Notes under the pieces: model-generated | The model's database searches: none | Seen by the model: only the letters and a program-made list of their open reading frames with translations | What the model was told of the DNA's origin: nothing | DNA from: Xanthostigma xanthostigma | Lineage: Eukaryota > Arthropoda > Insecta > Raphidioptera > Raphidiidae | Direction: 5' to 3' | Assembly (NCBI GenBank): GCA_963575645.1 | Contig: OY754469.1 | Coordinates: 50,426,753-50,490,752, forward strand | DNA: 64,000 nucleotides | Position numbers and translations under genes: made by a program | Part shown: in pieces, positions 10,616 to 23,202 of the stretch | Layout: the number at the start of each line of letters is the position of its first letter | Position numbering within the stretch: position 1 is the stretch's first letter

Positions 10616-11394
10616 AAAAGAAATTTTGGGTTTACTCTATCAATAAAAAGAGGAAGCATTATGGTGTTTCCAAAAAAAATCCGATTATTATGTATTGTTC
10701 ACGTCAAACAGGCATCCTGGTTTAGATTATGAACAGAGCGGCTCGATCGATACCTTTGCCAAAAAAAAGTCAAACCGATTCGAGCCGAACTAACCTCGAT
10801 ATGCAAGCGTGGTTGAGTGACAAAGTCGTAGTTTTCTCATCCTTATATTATGTATGATAATGTAAAAAATAAAATGTAATGTACTTTATGAAACAAACAT
10901 AACTTCCTTGAGACTAGAATTCGTGCATTTTAAAATGTGGATTAGTATGTTAACTTTTATGCAACATTATTATTAAAAACTGAAATATTAAACAAAAAAA
11001 AATGTTGCTTCAATGGGAAACAAACTTGCTTTGAGCTATACACTGCTCTACTAATATACTCTTTATGTTATTTGAAATTTAATTACAATTATTGTCTATT
11101 AATTACTTTAATATTCTAAAAATATAATAAATATTAGATCAATTTTTTTTGAGAAAAAAACATAAAATTAGGCCTAATTTTAGGTGCGTCAGACAACAGT
11201 ATTAAGCCTTTTGAATTATTGTTCCGGGTGAATTATTATATTGTTTATTTACGCATACGGAGTTACTATGACGCCGTATACAGTGCGTCCCAGAGTACGC
11301 ACACGACGCGAAATGATACGTAAGTAACAAACGTAATTTCATAATAAATTTAATATAATAATTAGTTTAAGTCCTAACGCTTTAAAGTTCTCAC
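10616..11394. other. Unassigned sequence
   Basis: AT-rich, with no recognisable gene or repeat. Confidence 0.4.
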
Positions 11395-11446
11395 CGAGAA
11401 CGTAGACCCTCTCCATGCGAGTTCGGCTCGCACTTGACCGTTTTTT
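11395..11446 (+). mobile_element. Isolated 3' end of an H-type Helentron-like element
   Basis: A perfect hairpin GCGAGTTCGGCTCGC (11417-11431) is followed by ACTTGACCG and a T-run. It is preceded by a decayed GTACGGAACCC equivalent (GTAGACCCT). This matches the 3' terminus of the full element at 37464-38983. The matching 5' end cannot be found nearby. Confidence 0.6.
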
Positions 11447-12142
11447 ACCCGGCTGCGGCGAAGCCAAAAGGAAGGGTTATGAGTTTAGCAGTCTATGTAT
11501 ATGTTTGTATTTACGGACGTTCTACCGTAGCGCCTAAATTATTCATCCGATTTTGATAAATAAGGCGTCAATCGATTCGTTATTAGGGCCCGGTAACATA
11601 GGCCGCATTTATTGCACATACCGCTAAACTAGCGGTATGTGCTTTATTATCGCTTTGTGCGTCAGAGCTGACTTTCGTTCATATAAGAAGATATATCTGA
11701 GTTAATTTCACACGAAATCCATTCAAATTGAAGCTTTTTGAAAAGAGGAGATTCTAATCTATAAAACAGAACCATTTTTAAATCAATTCGAGTTCATAAA
11801 TACTATTAAAATTGTAATTGAAAATCTCAAACAGCAGTTGTCGGTTGGTCTGTACGTATGTATGTACGTACGTATGTACGTACGTCACGACTCTACAGAT
11901 CGCAATTTTGGTCGGATTGCCTTGGGTTATATTTTATTCACTTTGTTTACTATCAGACCAGAACCCTATTTAAATTCACTAAAATGTGTTCAGTAGTTTA
12001 ATTTTTATAAACAGTTTTATTTTATTATTTTTGACAGCTAATAGTTTAAAAAAACAATATAATAATTGCTGTGTAAATATAGTGTAATCCATAAAACAAG
12101 TGCTACACTTCTATACCGTGATAACACCACTACACGTATTAG
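11447..12142. other. Unassigned sequence with a GTAC/GTAT simple repeat
   Basis: A short tetranucleotide-like tract of GTACGTATGTACGTAC units lies at about 11850-11885. Nothing else is assignable. Confidence 0.45.
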
Positions 12143-12260
12143 GCCGCCGTGGCGTAATGGTTATGCCGTTGGATCCCCAAGGGCAAGGTCCTGGGTTCGA
12201 TTCCTTACGAAATCATTGATGTTTTTTCTTTTTTTTTCTTTTTATTTTGTTTTATTTTAT
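12143..12260 (+). mobile_element. tRNA-derived SINE-like unit
   Basis: An A-box-like TGGCGTAATGGTTA (12150-12163) and a B-box-like GGTTCGATTCC (about 12194-12204) are spaced as in a tRNA promoter. The anticodon and acceptor arms do not fold cleanly, so this is not a functional tRNA gene. A T-rich tail follows. No target duplication was found. Confidence 0.5.
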
Positions 12261-12510
12261 TCCACTTGATATTAATTATATATTATATTATGTATAGTTC
12301 TTAATTTTTTTTATTTTTGCAAACTTAAAAAAAATATTTTTTCAATTTTTAATTATTTATTTCTTTAAATTTTTAAATCTTTTAAATTAATAAAAAATAT
12401 TTTTTAATTGTTATTTTTTTATCATACAATGGAAAACTTGCGGGATGTGCACTTTTGGTCTTGCCAACTATTTTTGAATTTTGGTCCCACGGGTGAGCAA
12501 ATTGAAAACA

Positions 12511-12806
12511 AATAAAAAATAAGTTCAAAAACGAAAACCCGACTACTTAAAAGTATGAAACAAGAAAATATTCTCATCTGAGGATAGCCGTGGTCGTATG
12601 CCATCTCATAGGTATGAAGCCCCTCTAGATGTATGTATAGCGTGATGCACTTTGGCATAGAGCTTATGATCGCTTTCTATAACTGTTAAAATATAATGTT
12701 TTGTTAGAGTAGGTGGCATATGATCACGGCTATCCTCATATGAGAATATTTTCTTGTTTCATACTTTTCAGTAGTCGGGTTTTAGTTTTTGAACTTATTT
12801 ATTTTT
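12511..12806. mobile_element. Foldback element with about 93-bp arms
   Basis: The left arm (about 12511-12603) and right arm (about 12714-12806) are inverted copies sharing AAACCCGACTACT, GTATGAAACAAGAAAATATT and GAGGATAGCC. The spacer is about 110 bp. Near-identical frames of 64-78 codons read inwards from each arm only because the arms are mirror copies. Confidence 0.7.
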
Positions 12807-14187
12807 TATATCCATTTTTCAGAACACTTATAGGACAGAACTGCTTGTTGTCGATCAAAGTCTCAGACTACTCGAACTATAGTTCTGCGCTCCTGGGACC
12901 AGTTTAAAATTTAGCAATAAACACGCCTATGTATAACAGTACAATTAAAAATTTCAACACGTCAAATTGTCGCATAAATTATTGAGAATAGCACCCGTAT
13001 CTATCATCAGACACACTGTAAACGTATATAAAGTATGACTTGCTGTTAGTTAAACAATGATTGGTTACGTAAGTATAATTACAGTCGATCATAAATCAGT
13101 GACGGATTTAAGCTTCCTGTCAACCTTCTGATAAGATAACATACACCGATGTATACTGTTTCACGTGTGCTATTATCTACTTATCACACGTTGTAATAAT
13201 AGAGTTTGTGTTGGATTTTTAAAAGAAGACCGGTCTATGGAATGTAGTCCTATGACCTTATTGCAGAAGAGCGCACATGTATTTTATATTGGTAAAAGGT
13301 AATGATCCTGGAACCGCTTCTATGCAATAAGGGAGTCTAGTCGACCAAACGTGTCGTAATTGTCGTATCCCGATAATTGTACTATTGCCATAGCTGTAAG
13401 ACTACACAGCGACACTTGCTAACAGTACAAAAAAATCATACACCAGACAGTACATAGGTGTGCGTTCACGGACTAAGTTGAGGGGTGTTGTCTGAATATC
13501 ATCAAAATGGAAAGTAAAAAGGGAAAAACAGTTTGAAGTGGCGCTAGGGAGGTCATAGCGAATGTAATTAAAATGTGCGAGTTAGAGGCTCAAAATAATG
13601 CCTTAAAATTTAAAGCTATACATTGTTTGCATGCCTTGCTATGCGCCGCCTATGAATTCCGATAATTTGGGAACACATCAACGACTTCTTGTCCTTTCCC
13701 CACCGGTCTTCTTTCGCCGATCGCACAGTACACAGGAATTAACACTGTAGTCTATGGAGCAATGTCAATAAAGGATGACTTTGGCGCGACTATAGTAGCT
13801 ATGCTCTAGCCTCTCTGCGAACGATTAAGTTCATGAACTACGAACATCAAAATAATCGCTGTTCAGACGTAAATCTTATTTTCCTACATCGTATTTAGAA
13901 TCCATAAAAGCAAACAATCCAACGAAGTAATACGAAGTTTTTAAATCACCATACGGCACCATCTGTCATCGGTTATTTTTTTTATAATGTGTAGTAATTT
14001 GAAAAGATTGAGTTACAATACTAGACAAAGAAAGTTAAAAATACATTTGATTGAACTATTTAGTTTTAAAATAAACGGGAATACGAAATGTGCATGCAAT
14101 TTTTTTTGTGTTGTATTAAAGAGACCAGTAAATTCTGAATAAAATGATGATATCTAATCTTCTGATTTAAAATAAGCTCAAAAATGA
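12807..14187. other. Unassigned sequence
   Basis: No long frame. A 13-bp inverted match (AAAGAAGACCGGT at about 13220, mirrored at about 13697) could be the ends of an old MITE, but nothing else supports it. Coding potential is not evident. Confidence 0.4.
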
Positions 14188-14360
14188 ATCTATACTACTA
14201 TAATAAAGCTGGAGAATTTGTTTGTTTGAACGCGGTAACCTCAGATACTATTAACGCAATTTTAAAAAATATTTTTGCATTAGATATCACGTTTATTCAG
14301 AAAGGCTCTAGGACATATTATAACTTCATGGTATAACCCTTAAGAGAGACGGCCAATTTA
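14188..14360 (-). mobile_element. Antisense retroelement tail fragment
   Basis: ATCTATACTACTATAATAAA followed by GCTGGAGAATTTGTTTGTTT is the reverse complement of the tail type seen at 2237-2455. The body beyond about 120 bp is diverged. Confidence 0.5.
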
Positions 14361-14420
14361 GTACTAAGTAAACTTTACAATTAATTGTGTGAAGACCGTT
14401 TTCTCTACAGCTACTCGTAA

Positions 14421-14734
14421 TATAATACGCGCCACGGATCTAAAAGGTTCGAAAGCTAGTCACAAACTGCGTCACAAAGGCACATTTTAGAGCCGTCGAG
14501 GCTCCCACCACCTCCCAGCTACCTGCACGGAACGTGCGCTCGTCGGTGATTGGCCGTGATCGCTCGTTGTCGCTTTCCTGTTTTAAAGTACAGTCGAGTA
14601 CGCTATTGTCAAGTTGTTATTGTAATTTTAGTTTTGTTGAGTTGCGAGTTTGTAGTTTTTCAACAGACTGTACAAGCGCAAGCCCGCATTCGCATCTAGC
14701 TTCCGAGCCTTTTAGATTCGTTTCGCGTATTATA
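14421..14734 (+). mobile_element. MITE family I, copy I1
   Basis: The ends are TATAATACGCGCCACGGATC and a mirror copy ending CGCGTATTATA, with TCTAAAAGG and CCTTTTAGA just inside. The inverted sister copy is at 36206-36492. A 70-codon frame inside lies wholly in repeat sequence. Confidence 0.7.
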
Positions 14735-15230
14735 TTTCTCTTATAACTTTATCCGAATGGAACGCATTTTCTCACGCGATGTACTTTTTTACTTTTTTAT
14801 ACTTTTTCACACTATATTTATTTACAGTATTCAGCAAATAAAAGGCTATTGAGAAATACCAATTAAACAAAAGTAAATAAACATTATCATTAAATAAATT
14901 ACCAGCTGACCATTCTGCGGATACAGTGGAACAAATCATTACATTATTACTGGGTGTGATTCGCGGCCTTTAAAGAAGGACATTTCAAGACAATAACAAA
15001 ATAATTTTAATACACTTAACACATATTTTCAACGCAATGCGTAAGTGCGTTCACTCGTGTTCTATTTTTATCACACATTTTAATATTCAATTATTAATAT
15101 ATCAATATTTTAATAGGCCCAAATTAATTGACCTATTTTAACGATCGATGTGTCATTTGGAAAGCTCCGAAAATCAGATGTACAACAAGGGGTCAGAATT
15201 GCGTTAAGTGAATTTTAAGAGTTAAAAAAA
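14735..15230. other. Unassigned AT-rich sequence
   Basis: I see no gene or repeat boundary here. Confidence 0.4.
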
Positions 15231-15800
15231 ATTGGTTGTCTGTAAAGTCTGTTTACGGACGATAGTTTTACGTGATAACGTATTCCGTAATACATAACCT
15301 AAATTTATATAATAATTATAATAATTCGAATCTATGATATTGCATCTTCTGCTTCAAATTTAAGTTAATTTTATTTATTAAAATTACTCACCACCTATAA
15401 TATAATTGTTTTTTTTAACTTTCTTTCTTTCGTATTTATTTTAAGTCTCAAAGATTAACTGTCATAATATTTTTAAACAATTGTTTCATTATTTATATAA
15501 AATTCCAAAACCTACTTACAATATTTAAGTATTTTCATACGTCAAAAAATTGATTTTTATAAAATATAAAATTTGTATGAAAACGATTTTTTCGAGAGAT
15601 GAGACCTAGCTAAAACGATTTTTTGCCCCCCAAAATCCCTTTTCAGTAAATTTCATCCAAATCGTTAGGGCCGTTTTCGAGAAAAGCACGCACAGGGTCA
15701 GGCGGAACGTTAGGAACGTTACACTTTTTCGTGCATGCAGCCGGTGTTTTATCAATTTATAAGATTGGTGATTCATCAATTTATAAGACGTTATCACGTC
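15231..15800 (-). mobile_element. Family A Helentron-like element, copy A3, medium form
   Basis: It has full A ends and the AT-rich interior of A1 and A4, with a shorter minisatellite (GAACGTTAGGAACGTTAC at about 15705). The 63-codon minus frame here recurs in A4 (20422-20637) and A7b (34021-34212) because they are copies of the same element, not because it encodes a conserved protein. Confidence 0.85.
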
Positions 15801-17779
15801 AAAAAGTAGAGGGGAATAATGTCTTTAAAATTGTTCACTCGTGGGAGGGGCTATAAGTTAAGAGATGGTTGCAAAGCGTTCAAAAAACAATTATTTGTAA
15901 ATAATTCGAAAACAGTGTAATAATTTGGAAATATGCTATTTTGTCGGCAATGTTTAGCACTACGAACAGTATTTTTTTTTTTAATTTACTGTCATCCAAT
16001 AAAAATACATGATCTTATATAGACTGTTGTCTCCAGCGTGGCAAATTTCGAGTTTTATGAGTTAATAAAAATAGCTGTTTCAAATCTAACAAAAAATAAA
16101 CGTGGTATCAGGTTGACTGTAAAATGTTATCGGCTACAATACAGGATATGGCAAATATTATATTTCTTGTTTTACGATAAGCGATTAATACAAAATATGA
16201 TACTGAAATGGTACACACTACCTATTCAAAACTATAACTATAGGTACTACGTAGAATTTTCGATCAATCAAAACGAAAAAATCTGCATGTTTAAACGCCT
16301 ACTTTTGTAATTGTTCATTGTAAAGCGAAATTGATTTGTAGTCAGAATTTAAAACAATCGTAAAGTGTAGGTATTTTAAACAATTTGATGAATCACAGGT
16401 GTATTTTACTCTGTGTACAGAAAATTAATTAATTAGAAAATAATTTTTGAAATCATATTTGAAAAGTAACTTCAATTTCATAAAAATTGCCTGCTTTTCC
16501 AGTTCCGAGCGAAATTCAATTTCCATACACAATTTATTTGAAACTGTATAAATTTTCTCCTATATAACACATTGCACTAACATTGAATGTAAATTTTGTT
16601 CGATTTTTTTATTTCCTGAGCTATGTGTCTAGAAAAATAACAACGAGTCATTGTTGAGTTATTATTTTACGATGGCCTTCAGGGTCACATTTATCAAAAT
16701 TATTGCTGCTATTGTTTTCCGTGATTAATACGTAAAATAATTCAATGTGGAAGAGGAAATAGGAAAATAATACATTAAATAGTAAAAAGGAAAACCAATA
16801 AAATAAAATACACTATTATCAGTTTCGAAAACCGCCACCGTAGTTACTGATATAAAAAAAAATAATCTGGTCTGCACAACTACAATATGAGTCCTGCCCT
16901 AGCACTGGCATCGCCAATATAAAGCTATTGTGAACAATTTGTATTTATATATTTTATATATTTTGTATTAATTGTATTTAATTAAAATAAAATTAATTTA
17001 TCAAAAAAAAATTATCGAAAGATTAAGTAGTAATACAAAATGTACTCAAACCATTACGGGTAGGGTTACCATTTCTAAAATCAATAAACTAGAGCAAGAA
17101 GCTAAAAAGCAAGAATTTTTTGCTCTAAGCTTTCGGTTCCGAGTTGACCACTTTAATACACCATTCACATTGATGTCATCTTGAAAAATGGCGGCCAAAA
17201 ACGACATTAACAGTTTAGATTTTCTTGAAAATTCGATACAAATAACCGAAGCATCTACTGAAGACAACTTAGCAAGTCGCTGGTGGATACATTCCAGCTA
17301 AATTAAAGACCGGCCAGGATTACTAGGCTACCATAATTGGCTGACGCTAAAATAATCAAAGCTTTGGGAATAAACAATCCAGCACACATTCGAAGCAATA
17401 CACAGGTAAACAATTTTAAAAATCCGCGCTACATGCAGATATTTTGTTTATGAAGACAATAACAGTTTATTCAAGCACCTGCAATGAGTTGCTTCAGGAT
17501 ATCCGTTTTAAAGCGACTTTTAACTTTTATTATTAGGTATACTTAACAAGCAAACAATGGAGCAGATAATAATTGACGAAAGACTATGATGTCTAATACA
17601 GAACATCCGATATTCCAACTAGGGCAATGCCTACTTTGACTTTCATACACAATAACACCAACACACGATGACACAATGCAAAATAAAATGTATTAAGTAT
17701 TTCATTTATGTTGGCTAAGATTGAGTCACACTGGGATAAAGGTGCCGGTTTCTGACCAACTATCTGTTATGACGAAACT
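15801..17779. other. Unassigned sequence
   Basis: About 2 kb of AT-rich DNA. The 90-codon frame at 16038-16310 has no recognisable motif and a composition typical of AT-rich non-coding DNA. An ATGGCGGCC motif at about 17189 is isolated. No RNA gene seen. Confidence 0.4.
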
Positions 17780-18022
17780 TTTTTTTTTTTTTTAAAAGGT
17801 ATATCCAATTGTATATATCCACATATACGTATAGAGCACATATGCACATATACAAGAGAATATCACTTGGGGATGGCACTACCTCTTAGTATCTGGCCAG
17901 TAAATTTAAATATCAAAGCTGGGTCTAAACGACACAAAATATCCATGAGCAGAGGTGGGATTCGAACCCACGACAGTGCAATCCAAAGGCCAGCACGCTG
18001 ACCATTACACCACGCTGTCCTC
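17780..18022 (-). mobile_element. tRNA-derived SINE with poly(A) tail and target duplication
   Basis: On the minus strand a tRNA-like head (about 18022 down to 17945) has the A box TGGTGTAATGGTCAGCG and the B box GGTTCGAATCC. An AT-rich body follows, then an A-run (a T-run on the plus strand at 17780-17793). ACGAAACT occurs immediately outside both ends (17772-17779 and 18023-18030), giving an 8-bp target duplication. The anticodon arm is mismatched, so it is not a working tRNA. The head most resembles a tRNA with a TTG-type loop, which is weak. Confidence 0.75.
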
Positions 18023-18030
18023 ACGAAACT

Positions 18031-19218
18031 GATTAATTAAATTATTAGAAAAATTCTCTGTACACAAATACCAAATATGTTTCTGTGTGTTTCTTTTCAC
18101 GCCCTCCAGAAGCCCTCTTTTTTTGACCTAAGAAGCTGAAACCTTGTACACTTATAGTACCTATATGTTATATCCAAAAATCGTTGACAATTAGTCTTAG
18201 TACGTAATTGTGTCGCAATAAATAATTTGAGAAGCACAGTAAAAATAAAATGATAAGAACTTTAATTTATCATTAATTGATTTTATGGGTGAAATATTTT
18301 TTGATAAATTGATGACATGGGGAAATTTTGAAAACTATTTAAAAAAAAACTTATAATTTTATCAGAGCTCATGATTGCGGTCGCTGTTTCTGTTTTGATA
18401 TTTGTAAAACTTGTAACACAAGTGTCATTCGAATCAGGTACACATTTGTTTTGATAATTTAACACAAATTAGCTACCGTTCATTCGAAGTCAAATGTTCA
18501 GAAATTACAGCACTAATAATAGCAGTACCTACAAGAAAATTACAAGTTGTGAATTTAAATATCAATATATAACGCCGGAACTGTATACATTTTTTTATTG
18601 AAATAAAAACAATCAGTGCTTTCAGCTTATGTTGTATGTCATTTACATCTGGAGGAAAATTTGAAGGAATCTCATCGTCCTAGTTTTCAAGTCGAAAGAT
18701 GTTCTTGCAAATTACTTGGAAACCAACTGCGCTGGTATTTATAATTTTCAAACTCACTGTCAAACAAACCTGACTTAATTAGACAAAGTTCGTACATTTT
18801 TACCTCACAATCTTACATGCAATATAGGTACATGGTGAGGATTTGAGGAAAATACACATTTACAATTATTTAGGAAATTAAAATTTAATATAAGGAAAAA
18901 ATACGCAGGAACTTTTGAGACGGATTATATTCACAGATTTAACGATAAATCATCTCGTTTACGAGTTGATTTACATTTTACACACAACCGAATTATCGAT
19001 ATTATGACGCTTGTAAGTAGTATGGTACAATTATTGTAATTGCAAAATGTAAACTAACATCTTATTTAATTCAATTTAATGCAGACAGGAAGTGCAGGTC
19101 TGAATACATGAATAAGTTTATCTTTATATAAAGCAGCTTTTGTACATCCATTTTAACAATATGATGTATTCTGCATGCAATTCAAAAGACGATTTTACTT
19201 TATGCAAATTCTAGTTTA
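18031..19218. other. Unassigned AT-rich sequence
   Basis: No gene, RNA or bounded repeat was recognised. Confidence 0.4.
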
Positions 19219-19579
19219 GTGACGCACAGAATCAGGTTGCATAAAAAAATTGTTGATCGTTCCAATATTACAACACAGTCTCGAATTGATGAATTATCGT
19301 CAAAGTCGATCCTTGTTAATTGCGACACTAGTTTGTCAGAAAACACCGAGAAACTTTATTTGAACAAGAATCTTTTAAGCAAAACTAGTCGAGGCCGTGG
19401 ACATAAAATTCGGCGGCTTTAACTCAGAACTAAATTCGACTGTGCACCAAACTCTGGCTTGGTCAGTTGGTTATTTGTCAATGATGTTTGATGACGACTG
19501 TATTCTATTGGAGTATATGGCCCTAAAAATTATTACCAGCGTTAAAAAAAAGGAAACGCAAGTTTTGGGTAGGGCCTAG
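19219..19579 (+). other. Possible frameshifted coding relic
   Basis: Two overlapping plus-strand frames (19219-19422 and 19397-19579) give polar, varied peptides, for example TQSRIDELSSKSIL and STVHQTLAWSVGYLSMMFDD. They could be joined by one frameshift near 19400. GC content is higher than in the flanks. I recognise no family and cannot exclude chance. Confidence 0.2.
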
Positions 19580-20442
19580 TTAAAGTTTAAACAAAAGCGT
19601 TTACAGTGGAGGTGACATTTTAAATCAACTAAGAAGAGATGAGTATAGATTGGGCTTAAAATTGTTTCTTTCAAAATTTTATTCGGATAACTGCAACAGA
19701 TTTTGAGCAACGTATTTGTTTAATTGGACCAAAAATTGAGAAACTAAACACAACTTATGCTAAGTTGTGCTGTCGTACATAATTGAGTAAATGATTTTTT
19801 AAAGTACAGACTGAACGTATCTTCATTTTACTTAAAATGCAATATTCATAAATTTCAGAAAACCGAATAAAACATTTGTAAAGCGAAATGACCCGAAGAC
19901 AATTTTTCTTTGATGGTCAAAGTTACAAAAATACGTACAACATAAAATATGGTTCTCTTTGAAATTGATATTTTCATTGTTTATCATTATTCCAGATATC
20001 GAAATCAAACACATTTTCAGTGTTTGTAGTCGAGACGAATGAATGAAAAATAACATCGGTTCTATAAAAAAACACAGACCTGTTCAAAGAATCTATACGC
20101 ACATCCGTATTGACGATTAATGTGGTTACACATTTAGGCATCTAGGAAATATTTTATTCCGATGTTGTGAGTCGTCAGTTATTTTGGGTGCTGTTGAGTT
20201 AGACGTTGGTGTTTTTGAAACTATAAATTGTGTGTGCCACTACATAACACGGAAACAAACTGGGTGGAGCGCGAAGAGGAACGTGTCAATTGTGTGTATA
20301 CGCTTAACGTCACTACAGATTTATTAAGCCCGGTTAACAGTGAACTGTTTTAAGCTGTAAGAGGATCAACTTCCTTGTTTGTTTTATTCGGCTGAAATCT
20401 ATACCGAAGGTACACTAGATAATGACTGTGTTTTTTTGTTTT
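19580..20442. other. Unassigned sequence
   Basis: No supported feature. The 74-codon minus frame at 19832-20056 is not convincing. Confidence 0.4.
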
Positions 20443-21013
20443 GACGTGATAACGTCTTATAAATTGATGAATCACCAATCTTATAAATTGATACAACACC
20501 GGCTGCATGCACGAAAAAGTGTAACGTTCCTAACGTTCCGCCTGACCCTGTGCGTGCTTTTCTCGAAAACGGCCCTAACGATTTGGATGAAATTTACTGA
20601 AAAGGGATTTTGGGGGGCAAAAAATCGTTTTAGTTAGGTCTCATCTCTCAAAAAAGTCGTTTTCATACAAATTTTATCATTATAAAAATCAATTTTTTGA
20701 CGTATGAAAATACTTAAATATTGTAAGTAGGTTTTGGAATTTTATATAAACAATGAAACAATTGTTTTCAAAATATTATGACAGTTAATCTTTGAGACTT
20801 AAAATAAATACGAAAGAAAGAAAGTTAAAAAAAAACAATTATATTATAGGTGGTGAGTAATTTTAATAAATAAAATTAACCTAAATTTGAAGCAAAAGAT
20901 GCAATATCATAGATTCGAATTCTTATAATTATTATATAAATTTAGGTTATGTATTACGGAATACGTTATCACGTAAAACTATCGTCCGTAAACCGACTTT
21001 ACAGACAACCAAT
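20443..21013 (+). mobile_element. Family A Helentron-like element, copy A4, medium form
   Basis: This plus-strand copy shows the architecture most clearly. TTTT is followed by GACGTGATAACGTC at the 5' end. ACGTTATCACGT is set back from the 3' end, then comes a perfect hairpin GTAAACCGACTTTAC (20988-21002), then AGACAACCAAT and a T-run. The interior is inverted relative to A1 and A3. No coding capacity. Confidence 0.88.
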
Positions 21014-21276
21014 TTTTTTTTTAATGAGTCTTTTTCAGCGGCGCATCTGTTTTGAAATTTTCTGTAACGATAAAGAAGAAATGATTCAACGGCGGAGAAA
21101 TATAAGAGAAACCTTTGGTACCGCAAATTAGATAACGCATCAGTAAAACGAATTCATAACTCTAAAAAAGTTTCACTTATGTGAGTGAGACTTTCAGATT
21201 TTTCTAAGCGATCCCTTTAGTACTAACGATGGGACACAGCAATTTTTAAGCGTTTTGCCCGAAAAGCGTTTAAAAA

Positions 21277-22543
21277 AATTTGAAAAGAAGTTTGACCCTG
21301 CAGGCCATCCCTGTAACTTCCCGCTATTTTCGAGTTCAAAAAGCTCAAAAATATATATAATATAGCAAGAAGTTTATTTTTTAGCTCTTCGAGCTCAAAA
21401 AAAAAAACACTTTGTTACGAAATTTTCGTTCACTATATCTCATGAACAAATGAACCGATTTTGATGCGATTTGCGGCAGTCGACTCAATTTTTTATCCTA
21501 AAAAAGTAATTTATTACAGAAAAATCGATCTCATAGGAATTTGACGAGCAATTAAAAAAAAACACTTTTTTACAAATTTTTCGTTCACAATATCTCGTGA
21601 ACAAATGAGCCGATTTTGATGCGGTTTGCGTCGATCGACGCAGTTTTTTTAACCTAAGAAAGTAAATTATCACAAAAAAATCGATTTGATAAGAATTTTA
21701 AGAGTAATTATAAAAAATTACTTTTTTCCTAATTTTTCGTTCACGTTATCTCATGAACAAATGAACCAATTTTTATTTGGTTTGCGGCGATCGACGCAGT
21801 TTTTTTAACCTAAGAAAATAAATTATTACAAAAAAATCGATTTGATAAGAATTTTACGAGTAATTATAAAAAATTACTTTTCTCCTAATTTTTCGTTCAC
21901 ATTATCTCATGAACAAATGAACCAATTTTGATCTGGTTTGCGGCGATCGACGCAGTTTTTTCAGCCTAAGAAAGTAATTTATTACAAAAAAATCGATCTG
22001 ATAACAATTTTAAGAATCATTTTAAAAAAACACTTTTTTACGATTGTTTCGTTCACGGTATCTCGTGAACAAATGAACCGATTTTGATGCGGTTTGCGGA
22101 AATCGACGCAGTTTGTTAAGGAGAAGAGCTGATTAGATTTTGGAATTATTCGGTTTAGTAGTTTAGAAAATATTTTACAAAAACAAATTTTAAAAAAATT
22201 TTGAAACTTGTTTTTTTAAGATTTCTCAAAATTTTTTGGGCCGAATCGTTTCAAATTTTCAGGAAGTCTAAGTTCACCAAGATCACGTCAGATGCCGCAA
22301 ACCGCGTTTCAGTCGGACACTCCGTTCAAAAGATATAAAAGGTTTACATACATACATACACACACACACACATACATACAGCCCTACGGACATCATCGCC
22401 AAAATAGTTTTCATAGCTTCCTAGGACCTCAAAACGTCGAGATCTGGCGAAAACTCGATTTTCGAAAATCGGGGTGAAACCAATAACTTTCCGATTTTTG
22501 AAAAAAAAAAAAAAAAAATTTTTTTTTTTTAAAGCGGGAAGTT
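21277..22543 (-). mobile_element. Family B Helentron-like element, copy B2
   Basis: This is an inverted copy of B1. GCGGGAAGTT against an A-run at the right is the 5' end. The partner inverted repeat and the CCTGCAGG segment are at the left (about 21296-21335). The about 155-bp tandem array and a short CA/CATA microsatellite are conserved. Frames of about 60 codons inside are repeat-derived. Confidence 0.8.
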
Positions 22544-22605
22544 AAAAAAGAAAAATATATACACAAGATGTATTGTTGAATTCGTGCTTCAATAACACCC
22601 TAGAC

Positions 22606-23202
22606 CAGTGATGGCGAACTTTTTTTGAGATGTGGGTCAAATTTTATTAATTATTGTTGTTAGTACTAGCTCGTGGGCCACTAAGTCAGTGGCGTTACTT
22701 GTAAAAGAAGAGGGGGGATGGTTAAATACTATTTTTTTTTAGTTAAAAAAACTTTTTTTGAACGACACACGACGTTTTACGACCATGCTGGATTCATGGT
22801 GTTTTTTTTTTATAAGCATGACGATTTTGCCAAAGAAATATTTCGGTTTTCGTCAAAAATCGCAATTTTTTAAAGGGGTATGCCTTGAAAAAAATGCAAA
22901 AATCAAACTTTTTAATATACTTTTGAAATTGAGAATGCTTACAGAAAAAAATACGCTGAATTCAATGAGCATAAGCAAACGTCTGTATCTCTTTTAGTTT
23001 GGAATTTAATTTTTTTTAAATAACGGTACGGAACACGCAGGGCGCGAGGTCAACTCGCACTTGCCCGTCTTTTTTTTAGTATTATTGACTGTTCTCTCTT
23101 TTATGATATACAAAATGAGTCTACAGAAATAAACACGTGGGTCATTCAAAAAGCCTGCGTGGATCAGTGTCTGACCCGCGGGTCATAGGTTCGCCATCAC
23201 TT
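22606..23202. mobile_element. hAT-like MITE with 8-bp target duplication
   Basis: The left end CAGTGATGGCGAAC is mirrored by GTTCGCCATCACT at the right, with a GACCC...GGGTC block just inside. CCCTAGAC occurs directly outside both ends (22598-22605 and 23203-23210). The CAGTG start and perfect 8-bp duplication are typical of hAT elements. There is no transposase. The interior has been invaded by an H-type element (about 22740-23073). Confidence 0.85.
22740..23073 (+). mobile_element. H-type Helentron-like element nested in the hAT MITE
   Basis: The 3' end is clear: GTACGGAAC (23026-23034), hairpin GCGAGGTCAACTCGC (23044-23058), then ACTTGCCCGTC and a T-run. The 5' end is degraded, starting somewhere in the T/A-rich stretch at about 22730-22750. 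The interior shares an AATGAGCATAAGC phrase with 1660-1700. Confidence 0.6.

Noticed and set aside
10433..10732. 99-codon plus-strand frame
   Set aside because: Most of it lies in element A2, and the rest runs into unrelated flank, so it joins two unrelated sequences.
12422..12907. Two similar peptides (78 and 64 codons) suggesting a duplicated gene
   Set aside because: They are readings of the two mirror arms of a foldback element.
17945..18022. tRNA gene on the minus strand
   Set aside because: Promoter boxes are good, but the anticodon and acceptor arms mispair. The unit has an A-tail and target duplication, so it is a SINE.
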